Of a DNA stretch of 64,000 nt, positions 7,894 through 17,128 are shown piece by piece. The notes beneath the pieces were generated by a model, which saw nothing but the letters and a program-made list of their open reading frames with translations, was not told where the DNA came from and did no database searches. Source of the stretch: Vibrio diabolicus (GTDB lineage Bacteria; Pseudomonadota; Gammaproteobacteria; Enterobacterales; Vibrionaceae); the NCBI GenBank assembly GCA_001048675.1, contig CCKK01000020.1, forward strand, positions 372,001 to 436,000, written 5' to 3'. A program made the position numbers and the translations under genes. Position 1 is the stretch's first letter. Every line of letters starts with the position of its first letter.

Positions 7894-8601
7894 ATGGATT
7901 ACATTTTGGGAGTGTTCCCTAAATCCGGCTTCGTTGTGAAAACGGTTTATAAGCAACTGTATAAATTAGTAAAGTTCCAAAAACTGCACCAAAAAAAAGA
8001 TAAGTTTCTTGCCAAATCAATTCGCTTGGTGAGTTCGAACCATCGACTGCGCCAAACACTTCCTTTACTTTCTCGAATTGTCAAAGAACACGACGCGTCA
8101 ACGGTCTCTTCGGTTGTTGATCCCGAGAACGCGGTGGCGTGGGGAGGCAAAGTTTCTCCAGAGTTCAAATACAAAGTCATTCGTATTAGTGAAGAGCTGG
8201 AGATCAACCCTAATCATCTGATGGCCTGCATGGCATTTGAAACCGCTGAAACCTTCAGTCCAAGCATCAAAAATGGTTCAGGAAGTGGGGCGACAGGGTT
8301 AATTCAATTTATGCCCTCTACCGCTGAGTCATTAGGAGTGAGTACGAAAACTCTTGCGAGGATGAGCGCGGTCGAGCAACTTGACTATGTAAAAGCCTAT
8401 TACTGGCCATATCGCCATAAAATCAATAGCCTGGAAGATGCGTATATGGCAATTCTCTATCCTGCTGCGATTGGCAAACCGTCTTCTTTCGTTTTGTTCA
8501 AGCAAGGCTCGATTGCATACCGACAAAATGCGGGTATCGATCGTCACAATACAGGAAAAATCACGCTTAATGATGTTTCCTATAAAGTACGGAAAAACTA
8601 G
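7894..8601 (+). CDS. Lytic transglycosylase-like (SLT fold) protein
   Basis: A 235-residue protein. Its centre (ACMAFETAETFSPSIKNGSG, then GATGLIQFMPSTAESLG) is the SLT/goose-lysozyme fold, with the catalytic Glu in FETAE and the GATGLIQFMPSTA block typical of transglycosylases and phage-type peptidoglycan hydrolases. No classic signal peptide is seen; the first ~60 residues are basic and Lys-rich. It stands alone between a terminator and a convergent gene, with a CRP site upstream. The start is uncertain: the ATG at 7894 has AGGA only one base away, and GTG at 7912 or TTG at 7906 are alternatives. It may be an orphan peptidoglycan hydrolase, with export route unclear. Confidence 0.75.
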   Translation: MDYILGVFPKSGFVVKTVYKQLYKLVKFQKLHQKKDKFLAKSIRLVSSNHRLRQTLPLLSRIVKEHDASTVSSVVDPENAVAWGGKVSPEFKYKVIRISEELEINPNHLMACMAFETAETFSPSIKNGSGSGATGLIQFMPSTAESLGVSTKTLARMSAVEQLDYVKAYYWPYRHKINSLEDAYMAILYPAAIGKPSSFVLFKQGSIAYRQNAGIDRHNTGKITLNDVSYKVRKN

Positions 8602-8642
8602 AGAAAGGTTTACAGCCCAATTTGATGGGATAGGGCCGTGCT

Positions 8643-9947
8643 TTATTCCACTTCGCTATTGTTGGTTGGTATATCGGTGTCTTTGGTGACTCTGACTTGC
8701 ATAATGCGATGTTTTTTAATGAGGAGTATGTCAAATCGCCAACCTTGGTAGTGAATGTGCTCCCCAACATTTGGGACTCGACCATAAAGCCATGTCAAAA
8801 GCCCATTTAATGTTTGAAAGCCTTCTCGCTCTTCGCCTTCTATGCTGCTCAGTTCGAGTTTATTCTTGAGCTCATTGAGCGGGATCAACGCGTCCATCAA
8901 CCAGCTGCCATCTTTTTGTTGCTTGGCCCACACTTGCTGTGGCGCCATGCCCAGTTCTCCAGCAATCGACTTTAACAAGTCGTATAGGGTTACTAGGCCT
9001 TGTACATCACCATACTCATCGACAATAAAGACCATTTCCGCACTGGTTTGTTGCATGTAGTTAAGGAGAGGTAACCCTTTCATGGACTCGGGTACAAAAC
9101 GTGGACGCTTGAGCTGTTTAGCCAGTTTACTGATAGACAATTCGTCATATTCATCGAGCAGGACTTTGGATGAAATGGTGCCAATAATATTGTCCAAACT
9201 ACCCTTACAGACTGGCCATACGGAGTGTTGGGTTTGGCGAAGGTCAGTAAGGATGACATCAATAGGTTGGTTGGCATCCAGGTAATGGATATCGCACCGT
9301 GGTGTCATTAACGATAATGCTAAACGATCGTTAAGGTGGAGTAAGTTGCGAATCATCAATTGCTCTTGTGGCTCAATCGCACCGGACTCAGAGCCTTCGC
9401 TAACAATAGCAAAAATATCCTCCTCGGTAACAATCTCACCGTTGCTGTCGTTTTGGCGCAATAATCGGAGAAAAGTATCGGTTGAAAACGTCAATAAGAA
9501 GACAAAAGGAGTGGTGAGCTTGGCGAGCCAGTGGATCGGATAAGCTACGATAATAGCGATGGTTTCTGCGTTGTTTTGTGCAAAGCGCTTGGGAACGAGT
9601 TCTCCCACCACAATCGCGAAGTAGGTGATCATGAGCACGACGCTCATCGTTGAAAGTACCGTGGCTATCTCTCTTTCTAGCCCTTGGGTTACTAACCAAT
9701 TTTCGAATGGTACTGAAAGCGTTGCTTCACCAAAAATACCACTTAATAGCCCGATGACGGTAATGCCTATTTGGATCGTGGAAAGAAACTGAGTCGGATT
9801 GTTTTTAAGTTCGAGCGCTAAAGCGGCAGAGGCGTTGTGTTCTGCAATTAATTTTAGCCTTCCGCTTTTGGCTGCGACTAGAGCGATCTCTGACATAGCA
9901 AACGCGCCATTGAGTGCGATTAATCCAACCAGCAGTAATACGTCCAT
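8643..9947 (-). CDS. CNNM/CBS/CorC-domain membrane protein (hemolysin family)
   Basis: A 434-residue inner-membrane protein in three parts: an N-terminal CNNM transmembrane domain (~1-190, including NGAFAMSEIALVAAKSGRL), a CBS-domain pair (~200-330, including LALSLMTPRCDIHYLD and VFIVDEYGDVQGLVTL) and a C-terminal CorC/HlyC domain. This architecture is shared with YtfL/YfjD-type proteins linked to divalent cation or polyamine efflux; the substrate here is unknown. The ATG at 9945-9947 is chosen because GGGA precedes it at 7-nt spacing and the first membrane helix starts at once; a longer ORF to 10091 adds 48 residues of unlikely sequence. It is convergent with the transglycosylase gene and divergent from the helicase. 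Confidence 0.85.
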   Translation of the reverse strand: MDVLLLVGLIALNGAFAMSEIALVAAKSGRLKLIAEHNASAALALELKNNPTQFLSTIQIGITVIGLLSGIFGEATLSVPFENWLVTQGLEREIATVLSTMSVVLMITYFAIVVGELVPKRFAQNNAETIAIIVAYPIHWLAKLTTPFVFLLTFSTDTFLRLLRQNDSNGEIVTEEDIFAIVSEGSESGAIEPQEQLMIRNLLHLNDRLALSLMTPRCDIHYLDANQPIDVILTDLRQTQHSVWPVCKGSLDNIIGTISSKVLLDEYDELSISKLAKQLKRPRFVPESMKGLPLLNYMQQTSAEMVFIVDEYGDVQGLVTLYDLLKSIAGELGMAPQQVWAKQQKDGSWLMDALIPLNELKNKLELSSIEGEEREGFQTLNGLLTWLYGRVPNVGEHIHYQGWRFDILLIKKHRIMQVRVTKDTDIPTNNSEVE

Positions 9948-10123
9948 AACGTTTCCCAGTAATGTACACGTTAGCAGCATAACTAGATTCACGTGCAAGA
10001 AATGTGATGTTGCGAGTAAATCATGCAGCGCTCTATTATCGGGCTCTACGCGCATGAATCCTTCTGTTACTTCACTGGGATTCTGATACACTACGCGCCC
10101 ATTTCCTCTGTTGAGACGTTTCT

Positions 10124-11332
10124 ATGCCATTTTCTAAGCTTGGTTTAAGCGCATCGATTACTGATGCAGTAAAAGCGCTAGGTTATGAAAAACCGACCTC
10201 TATCCAGCAAAAAGCCATTCCAATCGTACTGCGTGGTAGCAACTTAATTGCCGCAGCACAAACGGGGACAGGTAAAACGGCCAGTTTTGTTCTACCAATC
10301 TTAGAAAAGCTTAGTCAAGGCGAAACGCAACGTAAAAAACGTGCTCGCGCTATTATTCTTACGCCCACACGCGAACTTGCGCTTCAGGTTCATCAAAGCA
10401 TTGAAGCTTATGGTAAAAACTTACCGCTGCGCTCAATGGCGATGTTTGGTGGTGTGGATTATGCGCCACAAAAACAAGCTTTGATCGAGGGTGTCGATAT
10501 TGTGGTAAGTACGCCGGGACGTTTGATTGACCTGTATGGTCAACGCGCTATTCACTTTGATGAAGTGGAAATGCTAGTGCTTGATGAAGCGGACAAAATG
10601 TTGGACATGGGATTCATCGATGCGATCGATAAGATCGTTGATTGCATGCCAGAACATGTTCAAAGTCTGCTGTTCTCGGCAACGCTATCTAACCCTGTTC
10701 GTGATTTGGCGAAAAACGCGATTATTGATCCTGAAGAGATCACGATTGCAAAACACAGTGCATCTAAGTCGAACATCAAGCAGTGGATCACCACCGTCGA
10801 TAAGGACATGAAGTCGTCGCTGTTAAGTCACATGCTCAAAGAAAACGACTGGTCACAAGTACTGGTATTTATTGAAACCAAACACGGTGCTGCCAAGCTT
10901 GTTAGCCAACTTGAAAAGCGCGGCATTGTGGCTGAAGCGTTTCACAGTGGCCGTAATCAGCGTGTTCGCCAAGAATTAATAGAAAAGTTCAAAGCCGGTG
11001 AAATCCAGTACCTAGTCGCAACTGGTGTTGCAGCACGCGGTATTGATATCGATAACTTGCCCGTTGTTATTAACTACGACTTACCGTATCCAGCAGATGA
11101 ATATGTACACCGTATTGGTCGTACTGGTCGTGCTGGCGCACAAGGTGAAGCGATCTCATTAGTCTCAAAAGATGACTTTAAAAACCTTTGTATGATCGAG
11201 AGCCGTTTAGGGCACTTGCTAGAGCGAGTGGAAATTGACGGCTTTGCACCAAGAAAGCCAGTGCCGATTTCTATTTTAAATTACGTACCTAAGAACAAGC
11301 GTAAACCGCACGATAAGCGCGAATCAAAATAG
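10124..11332 (+). CDS. DEAD-box RNA helicase, RhlE type
   Basis: A 402-residue ATP-dependent RNA helicase. All core motifs are visible in order: the Q motif PTSIQQKAIP, Walker A AQTGTGKT, PTRELALQ, TPGRLIDL, the DEAD box VLDEADKMLDMGF, SAT (motif III), VATGVAARGIDIDNLP and HRIGRTGRAGAQG. The basic C-terminus (KNKRKPHDKRESK) is short, as in RhlE relatives. Such enzymes remodel RNA in ribosome assembly or decay. The gene has its own terminator and no operon partner. Subfamily assignment beyond RhlE-like is uncertain. Confidence 0.88.
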   Translation: MPFSKLGLSASITDAVKALGYEKPTSIQQKAIPIVLRGSNLIAAAQTGTGKTASFVLPILEKLSQGETQRKKRARAIILTPTRELALQVHQSIEAYGKNLPLRSMAMFGGVDYAPQKQALIEGVDIVVSTPGRLIDLYGQRAIHFDEVEMLVLDEADKMLDMGFIDAIDKIVDCMPEHVQSLLFSATLSNPVRDLAKNAIIDPEEITIAKHSASKSNIKQWITTVDKDMKSSLLSHMLKENDWSQVLVFIETKHGAAKLVSQLEKRGIVAEAFHSGRNQRVRQELIEKFKAGEIQYLVATGVAARGIDIDNLPVVINYDLPYPADEYVHRIGRTGRAGAQGEAISLVSKDDFKNLCMIESRLGHLLERVEIDGFAPRKPVPISILNYVPKNKRKPHDKRESK

Positions 11333-11353
11333 CCTGTTTTATCTCTACGATCC

Positions 11354-11379
11354 AAAAGCCGCATTGTTGCGGCTTTTTG
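11354..11379 (+). terminator. Rho-independent terminator after the DEAD-box helicase
   Basis: Perfect stem AAAAGCCGCA (11354-11363), loop TTGT, TGCGGCTTTT (11368-11377), with the T-run merged into the stem end. It lies 21 bp after the helicase stop. Confidence 0.9.
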
Positions 11380-11585
11380 CGTTTTAGGGAGATTCACTCA
11401 TGGGTTGACAGTGTTGGCTTTTATGCCGTAATGAGGAAAAAAGTTAATTTATGTCATACGCTTAACACTCAAAGTGAGTCAGCTTTCGTAAAGCTTTTGT
11501 CAATTCTCTGTCCTCAGGTTTGCACAAGGTTAGGAATGGGCGCAGACTTTTTTGCTTGCTAGTGAATGCATAAGATGAGGCATAA

Positions 11586-12248
11586 ATGAAAACAGGTGAT
11601 AAGCAATTCGCCGTTATTGGTCTTGGCCGATTTGGTTTGGCAGTGTGTAAAGAGCTACAAGATTCAGGAGCTCAAGTTTTAGCGGTTGATATCAACGAAG
11701 ACAGAGTTAAAGAAGCTGCCAGTTTTGTTAGTCAGGCAATTGTGGCTAATTGTACTCACGAAGAGACGGTTGCTGAGCTTAAGCTTGATGATTACGACAT
11801 GGTGATGATTGCTATCGGAGCGGACGTTAATGCCAGTATTCTCGCCACACTGATCGCCAAAGAAGCGGGAGTGAAGTCTGTATGGGTTAAAGCCAACGAT
11901 CGATTTCAAGCGCGTGTCCTGCAAAAGATTGGTGCGGACCACATTATCATGCCTGAACGTGACATGGGGATACGTGTCGCGCGTAAAATGCTCGATAAAC
12001 GGGTTCTTGAGTTCCACCCTTTAGGTAGTGGCTTAGCCATGACGGAGTTTGTGATTGGATCTCGTTGGATGGGTAAGACATTAAGTGACCTCGCACTGTG
12101 CAAAGTCGACGGTGTGCAAGTACTCGGGTTTAAACGGGGCCCAGAAATTACCAAGGCGCCAGACCTTAATACCAAGCTGGAAATTGGCGATCTCATTATT
12201 GTGGTTGGCCCGCAAGATGCGCTAGCAAATAAATTAAAATCACTATGA
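11586..12248 (+). CDS. ktrA: Potassium uptake regulatory subunit KtrA
   Basis: A 220-residue cytosolic RCK protein. The N-terminal Rossmann domain opens with FAVIGLGRFGLAVCKEL (GxGxxG nucleotide-binding loop, residues ~8-24) and contains LAVDINEDRV, whose acidic residue binds the nucleotide ribose. The C-terminal RCK_C domain covers ~135-220. KtrA forms a ring that gates the KtrB channel in response to ATP or ADP; the KtrAB system was first described in Vibrio alginolyticus as a sodium-dependent K+ transporter. It overlaps ktrB by four bases (ATGA), so the two are translationally coupled. Length and domains are normal. Confidence 0.95.
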   Translation: MKTGDKQFAVIGLGRFGLAVCKELQDSGAQVLAVDINEDRVKEAASFVSQAIVANCTHEETVAELKLDDYDMVMIAIGADVNASILATLIAKEAGVKSVWVKANDRFQARVLQKIGADHIIMPERDMGIRVARKMLDKRVLEFHPLGSGLAMTEFVIGSRWMGKTLSDLALCKVDGVQVLGFKRGPEITKAPDLNTKLEIGDLIIVVGPQDALANKLKSL

Positions 12249-13612
12249 CGCAGTTTCATCAAAAAGGCGTTTTTTACGCGCCAGATGGTAAACGAGAAAA
12301 AGCAAAGGGTAACGAGCCGCGGATTATATTGCTGAGTTTTCTCGGTGTGTTGCTGCCTTCTGCCGTGCTGTTAACCTTGCCAGTTTTTTCTGTTACAGGC
12401 CTTTCGATAACGGACGCTTTGTTTACCGCAACATCCGCCATAAGTGTGACAGGGCTTGGTGTTGTCGATACCGGGCAGCACTTTACGTTAGCCGGAAAAA
12501 TCTTGCTGATGTTTTTAATGCAAATCGGTGGGTTGGGACAGATGACGTTGTCGGCGGTTTTACTCTATATGTTTGGTGTGCGTTTAAGCTTACGCCAGCA
12601 GGCGTTAGCGAAAGAAGCGCTAGGGCAAGACCGACAGGTCAATTTAAACCGACTGGTGAAGCGGATTGTGATTTTTGCGCTTGTCGCGGAATCTATTGGG
12701 TTTATTTTCCTTTCCGTTCGTTGGGTTCCTGAAGTGGGCTGGCAAACTGGCATGTTTTACGCGTTATTTCATGCGATTTCTGCGTTTAACAACGCAGGGT
12801 TTGCTCTGTTTTCAGACAGTATGATGAGCTTTGTGAATGACCCGCTGGTCATCTTTACCCTAGCCGGGTTATTCATTTTTGGTGGGCTTGGTTTTACTGT
12901 TGTCGGAGACATCTGGCTGAACTGGCGTAAAGGTTTCCACTTTTTGCATCTTCATACCAAAATCATGCTTATCGCGACACCGATATTGCTCCTCGTTGGG
13001 ACGGTGATGTTTTGGTTACTCGAGCGGAGTAATCCAAATACAATGGAATCGTTACCTTTGGCGGGTCAATGGTTGGCGGCATTCTTCCAATCAGCTAGTG
13101 CTCGAACGGCCGGATTCAACAGTGTCGACTTGGCGCAGTTTACCCAGCCAGCTTTATTGATCATGATTGTTCTGATGTTGATTGGTGCTGGGTCCACCTC
13201 AACGGGGGGCGGTATTAAGGTTTCCACATTTGCCGTTGCGTTCATGGCTACGTGGACCTTTTTGCGCCAAAAGAAACACGTGGTTATGTTTAAACGAACC
13301 GTAAACTGGCAAACCGTGACTAAGTCACTCGCCATTATCGTTGTGAGCGGCGCCATTCTGACAAGCGCGATGTTTTTATTGATGCTCACAGAGAAGGCAA
13401 GCTTTGATAAGGTCATGTTTGAAACCATTTCCGCATTTGCGACGGTAGGACTTACCGCTGGTTTGACGGCAGAGCTTTCTGAACCTGGCAAGTACATTAT
13501 GATCGTGGTGATGATCATTGGTCGTATCGGGCCACTCACGCTTGCCTACATGTTGGCCCGCCCTGAGCCTACCTTAATCAAATACCCAGAAGACGCCGTT
13601 CTTACAGGTTAA
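12245..13612 (+). CDS. ktrB: Potassium uptake membrane subunit KtrB
   Basis: A 455-residue membrane protein of the SKT (Trk/Ktr/HKT) family with four M1-P-M2 repeats. The four selectivity-filter Gly regions can be read: AISVTGLGVVDT, AFNNAGFALF, ARTAGFNSVDL and AFATVGLTAGLT. A Gly-rich loop, LIGAGSTSTGGGIKVSTF, in the third repeat matches the intramembrane gating loop of KtrB. It conducts K+ with Na+ dependence when bound to KtrA. It starts inside the ktrA stop codon, and a hairpin follows the gene at 13644. Confidence 0.95.
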   Translation: MTQFHQKGVFYAPDGKREKAKGNEPRIILLSFLGVLLPSAVLLTLPVFSVTGLSITDALFTATSAISVTGLGVVDTGQHFTLAGKILLMFLMQIGGLGQMTLSAVLLYMFGVRLSLRQQALAKEALGQDRQVNLNRLVKRIVIFALVAESIGFIFLSVRWVPEVGWQTGMFYALFHAISAFNNAGFALFSDSMMSFVNDPLVIFTLAGLFIFGGLGFTVVGDIWLNWRKGFHFLHLHTKIMLIATPILLLVGTVMFWLLERSNPNTMESLPLAGQWLAAFFQSASARTAGFNSVDLAQFTQPALLIMIVLMLIGAGSTSTGGGIKVSTFAVAFMATWTFLRQKKHVVMFKRTVNWQTVTKSLAIIVVSGAILTSAMFLLMLTEKASFDKVMFETISAFATVGLTAGLTAELSEPGKYIMIVVMIIGRIGPLTLAYMLARPEPTLIKYPEDAVLTG

Positions 13613-13968
13613 AGTAGCGTTTATCTGCACCCCACCGACCATAACGAGCACTGATTAATAGCAGTGCTCGTACATTTATAAAATATGTGGGACGTTGCCC
13701 AATTTTATCTACAAAGTCGCAGAAGTTTATTTCTTCTTCCTTTTGTTTCGATACTATTCATTCACTCAATTTATACCCTCGGAAGCCACACTTACAAAAG
13801 TATTTGGGCATCCGACGCTTTTGTAACGTGATGCTAAATAATATTGTGTTATCTGAGCGAATTGATACCAGCCTTAGTCGTTAGCCACTCAACTTCATTC
13901 TATGTTTATGGGCTATTGTGTACTGGCTGTGCTTGGTATTAAACGAATCGAAAAGATGGAGCCGTACT
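13613..13968. other. Intergenic region between ktrB and the M6 protease gene
   Basis: About 355 bases with no credible gene. It holds the hairpin at 13644-13671 and then an AT-rich stretch that must carry the protease promoter; I could not pick out a convincing -35/-10 pair. Short ORFs here lack ribosome-binding sites and family resemblance. Confidence 0.6.
13644..13671 (+). terminator. Hairpin after ktrB, probable terminator
   Basis: Perfect 10-bp stem ACGAGCACTG (13644-13653) with CAGTGCTCGT (13662-13671) and an 8-nt loop. The tail (ACATTTATAAAA) is only moderately T-rich, so termination is likely but not certain. Confidence 0.6.
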
Positions 13969-16953
13969 TTGAAATTCAACACACTCGCCTTGACTATGCT
14001 AACTGCGCTTCTTGCAGGTAAGAGCATGGCAACTACTCCGCCATCACCAGTTTGGCATACTATTGCGTTGAGCGATGGTACCTCTAGTGAGGCAATTTTA
14101 CGCGGCACTGCCGATTTCCACTGGTTTGAAGATAAACAAGGTAATGCCTTGGTTCATGAAGATGGCATTTGGTTTTTTGCACAGATTCAGCGCGAGTCAG
14201 ACATCCCAACGTTACGCTCGACGGGTGTTGCTAAAACTCAATCGAGTGATGCGCCTGAATTGGCGAAGTTTCGCCCGGATCTACAAGTTAAGCCGCAGTT
14301 ATCTTCTCTAAAAACCATTGAACCGATGGCGCGCCAAAATCTATTGCGTTCGGCGCAAGGTTATCAGGCGATGAGTAGCTCATCGATGAAGCAACAACCA
14401 CTGTTGGTTGTGCAAGTCTCCTTTGATGACCAAGCAATGGTGCATGACTTCGAACAACGTGTGTTTAATACCGATGGCCAAAGCGTTGTCGATTATTTTG
14501 ATAAAAACTCTCAAGGGAAATTCAAAGTTGTCCCTGCGATTGAGAGTTATGGTACCGCGAATGATGGTGTGATCAATGTGACCGTGGCGCAAAGCCACCC
14601 AAATTGCCACTCTAGCTCAACTGACAAGACTTGTACTGCCAAGTTGAATGCGGTCTTCACCGAAGCGTATCAAAAACTGGATCCGTACTTTAATCTTTCG
14701 GCTTACGACAGCAATCAAAATGGTACCGTAGAACCGTCAGAGTTGTCAGTGATGTTTATTTTTGCTGGTGGCGACCGTTCAACCGGATTCCTTGATCGTC
14801 CTTCTATTTGGCCTCATAAATTCTCTCACGACGATGTGACACTAGATGGCAAAAAAATTGCCGATTATTGTGTGTTTGCTGACTACCAAGTTGATCATCA
14901 AGCGACGTTAGGCGTAATCGTACATGAGCTTGGCCACTTAATGCTTGGCTTGCCGGATTTGTACGCAAGGAACAGTGATGCCTCGATCGGTTCTTGGGGC
15001 GTGATGGGCGGTGGTTCATGGGCACAGAAACCGGGAGACTCATACGCAGGAGACACGCCAGTGAACATGAGTGCGTGGAGCAAACACGCCGCTGGTTTCG
15101 TAGTACCAACGATCACTCATGAAAGCCCGATGCCTATTTCCGTGAACAACGACGATGTCAAACTGGTGTATCTCGACCCATACTTGAAAGAGTTTGGCCC
15201 ACGCGTTTATTTGGAAAACCGTACCTTTAGCGGTTACGACCGAGCATTGGCGGCAGAAGGCATACTAGCGACGTCGGTTAATGTCCAGAATCGCTTTAAC
15301 GATGTTGGCGCGATGCAGGTTCAAATCATGCAGGCCGATGGTCTGAATGAGTTAGAACATGATGGAAGCAGTGATGCCGGCGATTTGTATCCTAATGGTG
15401 GCAATGTCATTTCAGATACATCGACCCCGGGTCTGAGAGCGATCGCCGGGTTTGATACCGGGGTTCGTATTTCCAACATTGCCAGCAATACCAACGGCGG
15501 CAGTTTTTCTCTTGAGCATATAAACGAGCCAAATAAATCGGCATGGTTGAACTCTCTTCACCAAGGTTATGTGTACGCAAGTGGCAGTAACACCCTGGCG
15601 GTATCATTGGATTTGAATGCAGAGACAAAGCTTGATGGTCTTCAACTTTACGCGCAAAGCAATAGCGCTCAAAGTGACATGACTTATCGAGTATGGCGAT
15701 TCCCATTCTCAGGTAACGTGGGCTACCGATTAATATTGGATCAGAACAATGCTGAACTTTTACAGCAAGGTAGCTTCCAAAAGCCATCCCGAATTTTATT
15801 CCCTCAACCGAGCCAATTAAGTGCGGGTCAGCACCTGTTAGTAGTGGAATTAGAAGGCGGTGAATTTGAATCGAACTTTGACTTTGGCCGCTTACTAAAA
15901 ACTGAAAAATCATCCCTGCCCGTAATGTGGACTGGTAATTACAACGAGATAGGTACGTTTGGTTTAGAGCAAGCCGGGTTCTCTTATGTTCCGTTCGCAG
16001 CACTGTTGAATGTGGAGGCGAACAACATTGTTGAAGCGAAAGCTGATTCACTGCAAACCGATAAGAATACGCCAGTCGATCTGAACCTGATGGACAATGA
16101 TTTCATGGCCATAGGGTATCAGTTCAATGTGGACATTGTGCAGAAGCCTGAGCACGGCACCATTTCTGGCAACCAATACCAACCTGAAGCTAACTTTGTT
16201 GGTTTGGACAGCTTCCAATATCGTTTGCTGTCTACGGACGGCGTGTATTCGTCTTCGGTTGTGAGCGTGCAGGTCGAAGTACTTGGTAGTAATGAAGCAC
16301 CAAAAGCGCTCATCGATGTGGATAGCCAAAAGATTACTGCTGGACAGAAAGTAACATTGTCGGCGGCAAACAGCACTGATGCGGATGGCGATGTGTTGAA
16401 CTACCGATGGGAGCAATTGGCTGGTACTTCAGTTTCTATCGGAAATTCGACCAGTGCTACGGCAAGCTTTACAGTGCCTCAAGGTATAAAAGCGGGTGAG
16501 GTTCTGACATTCCGTCTAACCGTTACTGATCCAAGTAATGAAACCTCCAGTGCTACCGTCAATTTAACCATGCAAAACGCAGCGCCAGTCACGTTAGCAG
16601 ATACGGCGACCGTTGCCGTTGGTGAAAGCATTGTGATTGATGCTGCTGGCAATGATTCGGATGTGAATGGCGATAAACTGGTTGTAGAAAGCGTACAGAA
16701 CCTAACGGGCGTGGGAAGTGCGAGTGTAGAAAATGGCAAAATTCGTTTTCAAGCTCCGGATAGTGCGGTTGATAACATCAAGCTGCAATATACGGTTTCA
16801 GATGGCAACGGTGCTACCGCAATAGGTGAAGTGACCGTGACGGTTGTCGCTTCTTTGAAAACAACGACATTCAAGAACTCTGAAGGTAGTGGCAGTGTTT
16901 CTTATTGGGCTCTGATGTTACTTGTTGCATTGGGCTGGCGACGCCGCGTCTAA
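13969..16953 (+). CDS. Secreted M6-family metalloprotease with GlyGly-CTERM tail
   Basis: A 994-residue secreted zinc protease. It has a signal peptide (MKFNTLALTMLTALLAG, cleavage near SMA-TT), a propeptide, and an M6 (immune inhibitor A-like) catalytic domain with HELGHLMLGLPDLY at residues 319-332 giving the two zinc His and catalytic Glu. A Ca-type loop (YDSNQNGTVEPSE) precedes it. The C-terminus has a cadherin/Ig-like region, a PKD-like region (~780-880) and ends GSGSVSYWALMLLVALGWRRRV minus its first residues as a GlyGly-CTERM sorting signal: Gly-Ser-Gly, one membrane helix, Arg cluster. The TTG at 13969 is chosen because GGAG lies 8 nt upstream and the signal peptide begins there. Related to PrtV-type vibrio proteases. 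Confidence 0.88.
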   Translation: MKFNTLALTMLTALLAGKSMATTPPSPVWHTIALSDGTSSEAILRGTADFHWFEDKQGNALVHEDGIWFFAQIQRESDIPTLRSTGVAKTQSSDAPELAKFRPDLQVKPQLSSLKTIEPMARQNLLRSAQGYQAMSSSSMKQQPLLVVQVSFDDQAMVHDFEQRVFNTDGQSVVDYFDKNSQGKFKVVPAIESYGTANDGVINVTVAQSHPNCHSSSTDKTCTAKLNAVFTEAYQKLDPYFNLSAYDSNQNGTVEPSELSVMFIFAGGDRSTGFLDRPSIWPHKFSHDDVTLDGKKIADYCVFADYQVDHQATLGVIVHELGHLMLGLPDLYARNSDASIGSWGVMGGGSWAQKPGDSYAGDTPVNMSAWSKHAAGFVVPTITHESPMPISVNNDDVKLVYLDPYLKEFGPRVYLENRTFSGYDRALAAEGILATSVNVQNRFNDVGAMQVQIMQADGLNELEHDGSSDAGDLYPNGGNVISDTSTPGLRAIAGFDTGVRISNIASNTNGGSFSLEHINEPNKSAWLNSLHQGYVYASGSNTLAVSLDLNAETKLDGLQLYAQSNSAQSDMTYRVWRFPFSGNVGYRLILDQNNAELLQQGSFQKPSRILFPQPSQLSAGQHLLVVELEGGEFESNFDFGRLLKTEKSSLPVMWTGNYNEIGTFGLEQAGFSYVPFAALLNVEANNIVEAKADSLQTDKNTPVDLNLMDNDFMAIGYQFNVDIVQKPEHGTISGNQYQPEANFVGLDSFQYRLLSTDGVYSSSVVSVQVEVLGSNEAPKALIDVDSQKITAGQKVTLSAANSTDADGDVLNYRWEQLAGTSVSIGNSTSATASFTVPQGIKAGEVLTFRLTVTDPSNETSSATVNLTMQNAAPVTLADTATVAVGESIVIDAAGNDSDVNGDKLVVESVQNLTGVGSASVENGKIRFQAPDSAVDNIKLQYTVSDGNGATAIGEVTVTVVASLKTTTFKNSEGSGSVSYWALMLLVALGWRRRV

Positions 16954-16972
16954 AACGATATCGAATTACGGT

Positions 16973-17005
16973 ATAAGCCACTCACATTGAGTGGCTTATT
17001 TTTTG
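16973..17005 (+). terminator. Rho-independent terminator after the M6 protease
   Basis: Perfect 12-bp stem ATAAGCCACTCA (16973-16984), loop CAT, TGAGTGGCTTAT (16988-16999), followed by a run of T. Confidence 0.92.
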
Positions 17006-17128
17006 TGCCTGTTTTACTTCCTAGTATCTCTCATTATCTTATGAGATGTGTTTCTCATTTATTTTTAAAGCGATTTTTCTATTCAGCGGTTACCCTATGG
17101 GCAGATTTTTATAAATTAAGGATGTTGT

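Noticed and set aside
7698..7922. Forward ORF across the terminator and CRP site
   Set aside because: It reads through a strong terminator and the promoter region of the next gene in another frame.
11400..11440. TTGACA upstream of ktrA as a sigma-70 promoter
   Set aside because: TTGACA at about 11405 has no good -10 hexamer at 16-18 bases, so I do not claim it.
11377..11562. Small forward ORF after the helicase terminator
   Set aside because: It starts next to the terminator, lacks a ribosome-binding site and has no protein-like pattern.
13066..13539. 157-codon ORF antisense to ktrB
   Set aside because: It is a shadow of a membrane-protein gene; ktrB has full family motifs in its own frame.
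15407..16051. 214-codon ORF antisense to the M6 protease
   Set aside because: It has no start-site support and the opposite frame is a clear protease domain region.
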